Shown here one piece after another: positions 22,831-33,015 of a stretch of DNA of 64,000 bases. The stretch covers positions 1-64,000 of the forward strand of contig JAUCBJ010007912.1 of the NCBI GenBank assembly GCA_032718475.1, given 5' to 3'. This DNA is from Nemertoderma westbladi. Taxonomy: Eukaryota; Xenacoelomorpha; Nemertodermatida; Nemertodermatidae. Below the pieces are notes generated by a model. That model was given only the letters and a program-made list of their open reading frames with translations. It searched no databases and was not told the DNA's origin. Every line of letters starts with the position of its first letter. The first letter of the stretch is position 1. Made by a program: the position numbers and the translations under genes.

Positions 22831-25113
22831 CCATATTCTGTTTCGTAGGAAGTACAGGAGCTCTATACAAGACTGTAATGCATTTACACTTCGACCCTTC
22901 TCCAGTGATCACCTCCTTATTGTGGCCAAGGTAAGACTTAGTCTGCGTGCTAGCAGAACAACGAAATCTGCCTTGCCGCGGCATGACTGGTCCTCTCTGT
23001 TGCAACAGCCAAATGTGAGATCCAGCTTCACATTACAGCTGAGCAACAGGTATGAGGTTCTTGCCTCTGAGGCGGCAGATCACTGTGAGGGCTATACTGC
23101 CTTCACAGAAGCAGTTAAGTTAGCAGCTGCAGAAACAGTTCCTGTATACCCTCGAAACAGGAAAAGGGCCCCCTGGACTGACAACAAAATCCAGAAGTGC
23201 CGAAATGACCTATATAAGGCGCAGAAAGAGTCCCGACTCAAACAGACTACAGCGGCCAAGAATGCAGTTAAGGCTGCATCTAGGTCCCTGAACAGGCAGT
23301 ACTCTGTTAATCTACAGGAGCTAATAAACCAACAGGTTGATGCCATCAATGATGCTGACGACAGCAGGCAATCATCCCAGGCATGGAAATCGATCAATTT
23401 GCTTACTGGGCGGAAAAGCCAACCAACCACCAAGGTTAAGGCTGAATCACCAGCCGATCGCCTCAATGGTTGGAAAGCCCACTTTGAAAAGCTCCTCAAT
23501 AATGACAGGGTATTGCCTGATAACTTTATAGAAGTAAAAGTGTCTGAGTCTGTACTCCCAGATATTCCCATTGGCAATATCTCCTTTGCAGAAGTGAAGG
23601 CTGCTGCAAAGAGCATTAAGACCAATTGTGCCAGTGGAGTAGATGGTGTTCCCCCTGAGGTCTTTAAAATATCTGAGTGTTTAAAGCTCATCTATCCGAA
23701 TGTACCGAACAACAAGAGTCCCACAAGAAATGAAAACAAATAAGTTGGTGCCAGTTCCCAAGAAGGGCAACCTCACACTCTATGGTTCTTTTCTGGGAAT
23801 CTCATTGATCTCGATTGCTGCAAAGCTATACAATAGAATTCTATTAAATCGCATCAGGGATCCCATTGAGAGACTGCTCCGTGGAAATCAGAATGGGTTC
23901 CGTAAAGGTCGTGGGACCATGGAACCTATTTTGGCACTTAGAAGGATAATTGAAGAGTTATCAAAAAAGAAAGACAGGCATCTGGCTGTTATCTTTGTTG
24001 ACTTCTTCAAGGCCTTTGATTCAGTCTCTCGCTCACGTATGTTCAGCATACTTTCATTATATGGGATTCCTGATGAAATTATTGCAGCAATCAGATCAGT
24101 ATACGATGGTTCGACAACATTTGTGTCTACTGTTGATGGTGACACAGAACCACTTGAAGTGTTATGGGGCGTCCTCCAGGGAGACACACTTGCACCATTC
24201 TTGTTCATAATTGTGGCTGACTATGTTCTACGCATGTCCTTAGATCATCATAATGAGGATGGGGTGATGATAACGCCACCTACTGGCTCCAGAAGTCGAG
24301 GAAATCCTGCCAAGTACCTAACTGATCTAGACTTTGCTGATGACTTAGGAGTACTCTCAGAATCACTAGAGGGAGCCCAACGGCTCCTCAGCTCATTAGA
24401 ACATGCTGCTTCTAGTGTTGGTCTTTTCATTAATTCCAGGAAGACCAACATTTTGACAGTTAACTTTGAAAGTCCTCAGCAAGTCTCTGATCGGATGAGC
24501 ATAAGCTCAAAAGATGGTATGCTTGAGCATGTGGACGACTTCTGTTACCTGGGATCATGGATCCGGAAGTCAGGTGAGGACCTTCGAATACGTAAGGGAA
24601 AGGCATGGGCAGCCTTGAATGGGCTTTCCACTGATTTGGAAGTCACCGAGAATTAATCGGAAACTTAAGGTCCGATTATTTAGAGCAGCAGTAGTTCCAG
24701 TACTCCTCTATGGGAGTCCATGCTGGGCTCTAACTGCTGAGGACACCAAATCTCTGGATGGTACATTCACAAGAATGCTACGCCGGGTTCATTGTGTCAA
24801 GTACAATGCACACATCTCCAAACAGACACTATATAATATTGGATGTGTCTCATTGGTTCCCCCAAGCTTGACACTAGAACAAAATCGCCTCCGCTTTGCA
24901 GGACATTGCTTTCGCCGTGAGGACCAGCCAGTGCATAATCTTGTACTTTGGCAGCCTCATGGAGTGAATAAGCATGGTGGACAGCCCATGACTTTCTTGA
25001 GACGCATCTTAAAGGACACTGGCCTTGAAGATGCGGATGATCTAGCAAATGTCATGGGTGATAGGGAGTTGTGGCGGCGCAATTTTGTCGACAAGCCGGC
25101 TCAGCATTACTAA
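22745..25113 (+). pseudogene. LINE reverse transcriptase and C-terminal region, broken
   Basis: Three successive frames (22745-23743, 23700-24656, 24619-25113) overlap at frame breaks. Motif A is seen as FVDFFKAFDSV, motif B as GVLQGDTLAPFLF and motif C as FADD. A YLGSWI connector follows, and a C-terminal region with RR/H spacing (LRFAGHCFRRED). Catalytic aspartates are intact in the middle frame. The frame changes prevent a full protein. Confidence 0.85.
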
Positions 25114-25153
25114 AAATGCAACTGCAATGCAGCATGCCGATACTAGTAGTAGT

Positions 25154-26363
25154 GAGCTACTACTATTTATTGAATGGATAGGCCCAAACTGCACAGAAGT
25201 ATGCCTATATTACTTGATACATTTATTAATCTCTCACTCTATCCCAGACAGTAATCAAACATCAACTGTTAGTTTGTATAATATATCACCCCACAGCTGA
25301 ATAGCTCTTCCCAGTGAATCCTATGGGAATATCTATAAGGTTTACTACTCACTGCTATGTTACGTGGGAGGCCAGCTGATTGAATTGTAAGCACTGGGCC
25401 GTTCAAATGTTTTATAGGTTGATGATAATGAATGAGGAGGGACCCAACTAACACTACGTTATCTATGGACGGGTCTCTCTAACTTAAATAGCCCTAGTTA
25501 GAAGGTTTTCAAATGACAGTTAAAGTGTGTAAGGGCAAATTGAAATGGATCTCTGTTTTTACAACTAGTTTATCACAAACTGATAGCATCGCCTTCACTC
25601 ATATATTTTGAGGATGACGGTATTCGTATATCTAATAGATAATAGATAATGGAAATATTTAGTTAAAAAATGGCTCTATTTCTTATAAATTTTATACGAA
25701 ATGGCCTCCAGCGAACGATAATTCTTAAAATCTTTGAGCGCATATCTTACCTGTTTCTCAGCGAAATTGTTACGACGGTGTTTATTTGGAATTACTTAAA
25801 GAACGGTGCGATTTCGCAAAATAAACTTTTTTAAAACACCGAATTGAATGCATTATCGAATATAATTCTGGCTTCATGTATGTACATTATGACGGTGAGT
25901 TGACAAACCAATAATTGTGTTCAAATTACAAATAATATGAATGACAGAGATTTGTAGAAAAAATTGTCTATGGGAAGTATTCCGCCCTTCCATTTCCCTC
26001 AGCGAGGTCCATGTCGCAGAAACATGGACTCAAGGGTTTTGCTGAAAACAGGTAGTAAAATTAAAAGTAAAGTAAAATTTTCACATTTTGTTTTTTTATT
26101 TTATCTGATGCAGAATTTAATGGGGATTTAAAATCTTGAAACGGCTTGCCGATATCTTTTTTAGTTCCGAGCTATCGCTGTCTTAATCACGTCTACCAGT
26201 TAGTCGTCAAAAAGTTAGAAGACAGACAGACAATCCGTGAGACATACATTAAAATTGACATAAATACTATATATGAATACATAATAAATTAATCAGATCT
26301 AAATAGTAACACAGTTTGTGTCATTGATATAATTATGCTATTTCTATAGTTTAACCAAGGTGT
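25154..26363. other. Non-coding, no defined feature
   Basis: No gene is seen. The words near 25720-25830 resemble 19430-19600, suggesting an old dispersed repeat. Confidence 0.35.
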
Positions 26364-26369
26364 ACTAAA

Positions 26370-27241
26370 CAGGCCTCCCAGAGTTTCCTTTTTTCCTTTT
26401 TTTTCCTTTTTTTTAGAACGTTTCCTTTTTTTCCTTTTTTTTAGAATACTTCCTTTTTTTCTTTTTTTTTGTCCATTTTCACACCTTTTTTTCCTTTTTT
26501 TAGTTCAGAAAATAGCCTGCTGTAAGTGTAACATGTTCTATTCTGTACAGGGCAGCGTGGAGACAGCTGGACAGCTCTTGCTGTCTAATCAATTACCGGT
26601 ACTGTACCACTGTCTGACTGTAGTTCCATATGACGGTTTCAGTACTTACTATATACTATCAGTATAGTAGTCCTTGGTACTAAACTAATATAACAATGTA
26701 CCGGTACCGTTACCTTAACAATTACCATACTGCCATAGTCATAAATAGGGTTCGATCGGTGCACCGGCACCTATATTGCCGGTGTTTGGCACCACCGGCA
26801 CCGGCACCTGCACCGGCAAATAATAAATATTTAAATAAAAAAAAAATTAATAAATAAAAATAAAATAAATATTAATTAATTATATTGCCATTGCCGTTGT
26901 TCTCTTTCCTCTGTGTTTATATTGTTTAACTTTCTTTAACAGTTTCTTAATGGGATTCTTCATAGTATATACAGTACACTCAGTAATGTTAATAAAATAA
27001 ATCAAGAAACAGCACTAAAGACATAATGTTTACTACAGCATTATTTTTGTAAAGATAATATCTATTCAGTTTTTCCATTTTTTTTTAATTGTATCCTATC
27101 CTTTTTTTCCTTTTTTTTTGAACTGCATCCTATCTTTATTTCCTTTTTTTTAACTGCATCCTATCCTTTTTTTCCTTTATTTTTGAAAATATGAAATCCT
27201 TTTTTCCTTTTTTTTCTTGATTTTTTTGGCTGGGAGGGCTG
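26370..27241. mobile_element. Non-autonomous element with T-rich subterminal repeats and 6-bp duplication
   Basis: Inverted ends: CAGGCCTCCCAG at 26370 and CTGGGAGGGCTG ending at 27241. The direct repeat ACTAAA flanks it at 26364-26369 and 27242-27247. The unoccupied site (ACCAAGGTGTACTAAATA) can be seen at about 9149-9166, which supports the borders. Both subterminal zones are T-rich with repeated TTCCTTTTTT units. The middle carries CACCGGCAC repeats (about 26750-26820). There is no coding capacity. Superfamily unknown. Confidence 0.75.
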
Positions 27242-27636
27242 ACTAAATAACAGGTCATGCAGCGAGAGAGGTATTGCAATTAGCGGGGGCCTAACTAAGC
27301 AATAGCGTACCTACTGTATAGTACTCGTTTCTACTGTATAATACAATTCCAGAATTCCATAAAGTTGATTAGTAAATGCGACACCCGTGTTTTATAAATG
27401 TTGGTTGTGTGACTAGCTATTTGCTAGAGTAGGCTACTCTACATATAAATGCTAGAAACATTGGATGCAACGTAATGTTGTTATTGTACGATAATTAAGT
27501 AAAATATTTGTCAAAACACAAAGAGGAACACCTTAAATACATTGTACTGTACAAGCCTAATACATATATCAGAAGCCCGCCTATTGTTACTAGGACCACA
27601 CTCGGGTCCTCATCGTCACACTATTCCTGAAGAAAG

Positions 27637-28220
27637 ATGGGGAGAAAGTGTAGTGTTGCTGGTTGTCGTACGGGGTACAAACCCACTGAAGATAATCCTG
27701 GTCCCGGTCCCAATCCCAAGGTAACAATACACAGATTTCCCACGGACCCAACCGACTGACCGAACTTCAGAAGTGGCTACATCGGCTACCGAATATTATA
27801 GACCCTGATGCAGTCACCGGAAATATGGGAGTGTGTGGATTGCACTGGCCTGGTGGTTGTGCCATGAGGACAGCACCCGGCGGTGCTTTATCACCAGTGA
27901 ATGCACCAAGCATCTTCATAACGGAACTAAACCGTGGCGGTTTGGTTTATCCGGATGATGAGTTGGTTTCTTTTTGCTTTCTAGCATTCAACTTCTTTCG
28001 TCAATCACCAACACAGTTCTGCCGTACGAGTTTCGTGCAAGCTCTGAAGAATATTGCCGAGATATATTTCACTGATGGAATGTTTACTTTTCCGTTGTTC
28101 AGGAAACTCTCAAACGTGTTGTTTCATAATTTCTGCCACAATACGGTGAAGGTCTCTGATGTGACACCGAAGCGGTGCAGGAACGACAAAGACCAGTCCA
28201 AAGTTCGAAAACTCCGATAA
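27637..28220 (+). pseudogene. THAP-domain transposase remnant, frameshifted
   Basis: The ATG at 27637 starts MGRKCSVAGC, the first cysteine pair of a C2CH THAP zinc finger. HRFP and a LQKWLHRL helix follow, and then VCGLH supplies the last C and H. The frame changes between the first part (stop at 27757-27759) and the second (to the stop at 28218-28220). After the finger (about 28 kb) comes a segment with GGLVYPDDELV that resembles the C-terminal part of P-type transposases. That match is weaker. THAP fingers bind the element's own DNA. The gap between them marks an internal deletion. Confidence 0.7.
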
Positions 28221-28479
28221 TTGTCATTAAACTGTATTTTGTACTACAATGTTTGTGAATTATAATGATAAAACAGTGAAATAAATTTAACACTCAGATA
28301 AAAAATATATTGAAATGATCCGAAACATAACCAGTTTAACATCATATCTATTCTAACTGACATTCTGAAAGATTGCGTGTGGTACATTTGTTAAATTGTA
28401 AAAGCACTGCAAACAATAGCAATACTCTAATGATTGAAAGTCCATCAAATGACAAAACGTAAAATTTATAAGTATTTTT

Positions 28480-28850
28480 CGTCCCATAGTGAAATAAAGT
28501 ACCGGGAAAACGTAACGTAAAGTAACAAATTGGAAACATTAATAAAGCAACTATAGAAAAAGTGTGTTCGTTTGCAATGTATAATGATACCATATAATGT
28601 TACGTTTAACAGTCAACAGTGAAATAAAGTAACACAGGTGAGTGAAATAAAGTGAATGGTCACTAATCTTCAAACCATGTAATACAGGATATGTTTCCGC
28701 AGGCTGACATAGATATTATGATAATTCGACGTGACGTGGCCGAGATAATGTACAATGTTGTGTTTAAAAGTGAAATAAACTAACTTAGGAATGTGAAATA
28801 AAGTGATGAATGACCAATAATTTTCAAACCATGTGATAGAAGATATGCGT
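28480..28850 (+). repeat. Repeated GTGAAATAAAGT words and a duplicated block
   Basis: GTGAAATAAAGT or close forms occur about six times between 28270 and 28805. A block with TTCAAACCATGT is present twice (about 28655-28693 and 28808-28848). It lies between the THAP remnant and the right inverted end, so it is probably a subterminal repeat array of the transposon. Confidence 0.6.
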
Positions 28851-29285
28851 CGGCATGTTCACAGAAATTTTAAAAAAATTTCTCCAAGATGCCGCTGAGA
28901 TATATATGATAGTGTACGGTGCTTTAAAACCATATCAGTAAACGCTATTGCTTACTTAGGCCCCCGCTAATTTCAATACCCCTCTCGCTGCATGACCTAT
29001 GGAATGAAAATAATCCCGTTAACAGAATAAATTCGCCTTTAATTTTTACAGGTATTGAAAATCACCCACCTAAATTATGTTGTATATTACATCCAATCAA
29101 GAACCTTTAATATAATTTAACCAATGGACAACAGATTCTAGAATTTAATCTTCATATTATATAAATAACAAAAACGTCGATAAAACTTGTCATACGCAAA
29201 ACACTTATGATTTAAGTTGCAACAAAGTTTTATTAGGATAAATAAATAATAGAAACAGTACTGGTGATTAGGTTCCATTGCTGTG

Positions 29286-29714
29286 ATGGCTTACAATGAG
29301 AGTGAAAATGGCGTGTTTGGTGAGGATGAGTTACTGAGTTGGGCCTTAGAGGAAGATAGAAAGAAGGATATTGTGAGTAGATCAACCAGCAGGAAAGATA
29401 TGGAGAAACGGAGACGAAAGAAACGGAAGGGAAGTAAGAAAGGAAAGAAGAAGGGAAAGAAGAGCAGGTCTAGGAGTCGCCGAGGTAAAGGAAGTCGGTC
29501 TAGAAGTCGTAGAGGAAAGGGGAAGAAAGGAAAGAAGATGAAGGGAAGATCAAAAAGTCGGGAGAAGAAAGGAGTAGGGAAGTCTCGATCAAGGGGCCTT
29601 GGAAGAAGAGCCGAGGGGAAAAGTCTTGCCAGTCAGGGAAAACTTGATCCTTGCAGCAAGTTTATGAAGAAGTTGGTAAAGGAGGATATGAAACTGAACA
29701 AATTAATCCTGTAA
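29286..29714 (+). CDS. Basic Lys/Arg/Ser/Gly-rich protein, array copy 1
   Basis: Intronless frame of 142 codons. An acidic N-terminal stretch (MAYNESENG, then a WALEED segment, residues 1-25) is followed by about 85 residues of KKRK, KKGKK and SRSRSRR repeats, and then a C-terminal tail with a single cysteine (LDPCSKFMKKL). The composition recalls sperm nuclear basic (protamine-like) or SR-type proteins, but no known family is recognised. A change in the usual stop codon adds four codons at the C-terminus compared with the copies at 62077 and 63482. The start is the ATG; the GTG just before it is not needed. It lies at the head of the array. Whether it is expressed is unknown. Confidence 0.6.
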   Translation: MAYNESENGVFGEDELLSWALEEDRKKDIVSRSTSRKDMEKRRRKKRKGSKKGKKKGKKSRSRSRRGKGSRSRSRRGKGKKGKKMKGRSKSREKKGVGKSRSRGLGRRAEGKSLASQGKLDPCSKFMKKLVKEDMKLNKLIL

Positions 29715-29760
29715 ACTGATATTTTCCTGCCTCGCGGTCAACTATTTTATCGATAAAGCA

Positions 29761-29830
29761 TTACTAAGAATATATTATTTAATAAATTAAGATTTTAATC
29801 TTAATTCATTAAATAATATATTCTTAGTAA
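29761..29830. repeat. 70-bp palindrome after array gene 1
   Basis: Two 35-base arms, TTACTAAGAATATATTATTT and onward, meet at AAGATTTT/AATCTT with one mismatch. It lies about 47 bases after the stop codon. It could form a cruciform or a hairpin in RNA. It is present at the same place in every intact unit. Confidence 0.95.
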
Positions 29831-30424
29831 CGGTCCTACTGTTATCTGTTAATTACTCTATCTTTCATGCAATGATTGTAAATATAATCCTACATGCCCA
29901 TAACTAAAGAAATAAATTTACTCAAGAAATTCCAGAAACATTTTGCATTTCTATAACTGCTTGTAAGCCAACATATTATTATAATGTTAACTTTACTTCA
30001 CCGTAGAAGTAAGTTTCGAACGCCCATAGCTATTTATTATATTATATTATATTTTATATTTTTAAAAACTGCCATCTCGAAAATGCTCCAGTTGCACCGC
30101 AGTTATTCTTTAACCTAATTGATTTGGTACCAATGGAAAGCTGGCCATGCAAGGATTCCAAATAATAATGTAAAAACATTTGAATTTGGTTGGGTGCAGA
30201 GAGATGTACTTATTCGAATTTGTAATACCAAATTTTTTGGGAAGATCTGGGGATACCTCAATGTGTGACTATTCCACAATAGTTTATTTTATCGGGGTAG
30301 TTCGTACTTTAGATAGTATATGTTGGAATTGACTGAGCATACCAATAGTTCTTACTCGCGAAGTTAGTTCTTTGTCTTGATAGGCATACGGCCCCTGGAT
30401 ATAGTGAATATGGAATGAAAATAA

Positions 30425-30644
30425 TCCCGTTAACAGAATAAATACTTTACTTTACTTTAACTTTTACTTAATTCATTAAATAATATATTCTTAGTAACGG
30501 TGCTACTGTTATCTGTTAATTACTCTATCTTTCATGCAATGATTATAAATATAATCCTACATGCCCATAACTAAAGAAATAACTTTACTCAAGAAATTCC
30601 TGAAACATTTTGCATTTCTATAACTGCTTGTAAGCCAACATATT
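30425..30644 (+). repeat. Array unit 2, lacking its gene
   Basis: The unit leader (AATCCCGTTAACAGAATAAA) is joined to the second arm of the palindrome (about 30470-30503), so the gene and first arm are deleted. The unit continues after the TIR transposon at 32924. Confidence 0.85.
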
Positions 30645-31736
30645 GGGTGGTTTGAATAAAAACAAGTAAACACTTGTAAGTGAACACTTCTATGAAAAGT
30701 GAAGTAGAGAAGTGAAGAGTGAAGTGATGAGTGAACTCTTAAAATTCGCTTGAATAAAGGAACACTTCACTTTCACTTATACTTCTCTCTTCACTTCAGC
30801 CAATCATCGGAAATTATAAATGTATTGCTTCGTTAATTGGTTGGATTCGAACGGAAATTGTTGTTGCTATGATACTTTCACAACAATTCCCAAACTTATT
30901 AAAATTTCGGTCATTTTGATTAAAGATTTTAGAACAATTACAATAAGGCAGTTTTTGACATTTATTTATGTTCTAGAACATCACGCGGCCAAAAAATTTA
31001 TTTAATTGTTATGCATGGTATAGCTAGTATTTTTGGATTAGCTAGTGATTTAAAAAACAAAAAGTTTAAAAATATTGGTTTTTAAAAATGTTCCTAAACA
31101 CGTACCAAAACACCTATGTACAGTAGATTGGGGATAATCAATCTTTCCACGGTATCGAGTATTTTAAAAAGCTATTTTAGATATTACGAAAGAAATTATT
31201 TTTATCTTTTTATCCTATGAAAATGGTTTTATAATGAGGTTTTTTGTTATAGAATAAATATTTGACCTTCTGACTGTAAGTACTGTAGCTAACAATTTTA
31301 TGTGTGAGCTAGTAGCCTACATGTTATTAGCTTGTAAAAAAATTAAAATTATACTTTACTCATCAATTAAATTTCTCTGAAATAATTTATGAAACATAGC
31401 TAGTAATTTGTATTTGATAATCAGGATAGCTAGTAATTATTTGCTACTGTAGCTAGTTGTTTTTTACAAAATATACAGTAGAGATGGCTGTCAAAATACA
31501 GTTTGTGGCCTACTATTCAGAAATGTAAATTATATACTTTTTTTTATTTTAACAATTTTATTTAATACGGGTTGTATAACGATCCTTGGACTATTTAATT
31601 TTTTTTTTTGAAAAAAATGTTCTAGAACTTAATTGATTGCTAACATGTTCCGATCCGGTTCTATACCAGTGCCAACCTTTTTTTTAAAAATAGCAAAAAC
31701 TATCTACCAAAAAATTGTTCTATGGGTACCCAAGGT

Positions 31737-32075
31737 GTAGTAAAGCCCTGGGCTCTAACTGCTGAGGACACCAAATCTCTGGATGGCACATTCACAAGAA
31801 TGCTACTCCGGGTTCATTGTGTCAAGTACAATGCACACATCTCCAACCAGACACTATATAACATTGGAGGTGTCTCATTGGTTCCCCCAAGCTTGACACT
31901 AGAACAAAATCGCCTCCGCTTTGCAGAAAATTGCTTTGGCCGTGAGGACCAGCCTGTACACAATCTTAGTCGCCTCTTAACTGAGTAACCTCTTAACACT
32001 GGCCTTGAAGATACGGATAATCTCGCGATAGTCATGGGGATAGGGAGTTGTGACGGTGCAACCTTGTACAGTAGA
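31737..32075 (+). mobile_element. Decayed RTE-like LINE fragment
   Basis: It matches the 3' coding region of the RTE-like LINE (about 24730-25075). It lost the central part between about 31970 and 31990 and has no clear tail or target duplication. Confidence 0.8.
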
Positions 32076-32162
32076 TAACAATGGGGATATCATACTAGAG
32101 GTGCCACTTTTTAACGGATCTCGTGGGCCTCGCAAGGTTACAATAGTGCCGGCCCAAACCAT

Positions 32163-32484
32163 AATTAAAGCAGTAATTTAACCCTAACCCTAAGTCATGA
32201 GGCTCTAATCTAATAAATGTTTGCAAAAATAATTTCCCCCTCCACTTCTGGTCTTAGCTTACCCATCACCTCCTTGCGGCACTAGCACTGCTAGTGACAG
32301 CTATTTCCGTATTATGAAATACTGTCAACTTTTATTTAATCAATTTTTGCATTAATGGAGACCGGAAATGGATATTAATAAATAAACTGAAAATAATAAA
32401 TAAACTTAAAATTCCGAAATTCCACAATTTTTTTTGGATTAGAGCCTCATGACTTAGGGTTAGGGTTAAATTACTGCTTTAATT
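32163..32484. repeat. Foldback element with 48-bp perfect arms
   Basis: The arms are 32163-32210 and 32437-32484, exact reverse complements of each other, and each contains two TTAGGG units. Weaker inverted similarity extends outwards (about 32085-32112 against 32530-32560). The loop is AT-rich and non-coding. Probably a MITE. Confidence 0.85.
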
Positions 32485-33015
32485 TAAGAAACCCAAGACA
32501 GCCAACTAAAATAACGCTGTATGCTCTCCATATGAAAAGTGGCGCCTGTAGTGTGATAGAGTCCCTGCCAGACGCACCTACTGACCACGTTCATAAAATT
32601 TCAACCCAATTCCCCAACGGTGACATGAGTTAAGTGGAAAACGTACACCCCACGGATTTCGAATTTTGCTTCAAAAGTAACCTTTGATCTTACTTGTGTA
32701 TTATGAAGGGTTCACTTCAAACAGAAGTAAACACTTGCGTTTTATTCAAATCAACCAGAAAACACTTCCCTCTACACTTCACTCTACACTTCACTCTTCA
32801 CTTCACTCTACACTTCACTCTTTACTTCACTCTATTTTTATTCAAGCACAAAAAGTATCTTTGAAGTGTTTGAGAGTGTTTACTTGAAGTGAAAGTGTTT
32901 ACTTGTTTTTATTCAAACCACCCATTATTATAATGTTACCTTTACTTCACCGTAGAAGTAAGTTTCGAACGCCCATAGCTATTTATAATATTATATTATA
33001 TTATATATTTTTTTT

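Larger units (their letters stand above)
21545..25153 (+). mobile_element. RTE-like non-LTR retrotransposon, longest copy
   Basis: An APE-type endonuclease region (from the ATG at 22057) is followed by reverse transcriptase, a C-terminal region and a TAG-repeat tail (25141-25153). The coding frame is broken several times, for example near 22430, 22740 and 24640. An internal deletion near 22160 is visible against the copy at 40242-41066. The short 3' UTR and trinucleotide tail resemble RTE-group elements, but the clade call is tentative. The 5' limit is uncertain. The part from 21911 on is shared with the 40242-41066 copy; 21545-21910 is inferred from the tandem structure in the 5' region. No target duplication was found. 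Confidence 0.85.
27252..28998 (+). mobile_element. P-type/THAP transposon, internally deleted
   Basis: Near-perfect inverted ends of about 57 bases (27252-27308 and about 28940-28998), starting AGGTCATGCAGCGAGAG. Inside is a broken THAP-domain protein that joins almost directly to a C-terminal region, so the transposase core is missing. No target duplication is seen: the right flank is array sequence, while the left flank is the neighbouring small element. Confidence 0.75.
28999..30424 (+). repeat. Tandem array unit 1
   Basis: First full unit of the array of about 1.4 kb: leader, basic-protein gene (29286-29714), palindrome (29761-29830), then a spacer with TTATATTATAT and the block GGTACCAATGGAAAGCTG. 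Further copies lie at 38477-40240, 41067-42263 plus 60941-61600, 61600-62560 and 62560-64000. The ATG-to-ATG period of the last two genes is 1,405 bp. Confidence 0.9.
30645..32923. mobile_element. TIR transposon of 2.3 kb with 3-bp target duplication
   Basis: Perfect inverted ends begin GGGTGGTTTGAATAAAAACA and extend past 30 bases. ATT is duplicated at 30642-30644 and 32924-32926. Sister array units show the empty site, so the borders are exact. Subterminal zones contain many AGTGAAG/CTTCACT words. G-rich ends with a 3-bp duplication recall PIF/Harbinger elements, although that group favours TWA. No transposase is seen. A LINE fragment and a palindromic element are nested inside. Confidence 0.85.

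Noticed and set aside
27637-28220. THAP protein as a host gene
   Set aside because: It is frameshifted and enclosed by long inverted repeats, so a transposon relic is more likely.
32176-32188. Telomere or telomere fusion
   Set aside because: Only two TTAGGG units per arm inside a foldback element, surrounded by ordinary sequence.
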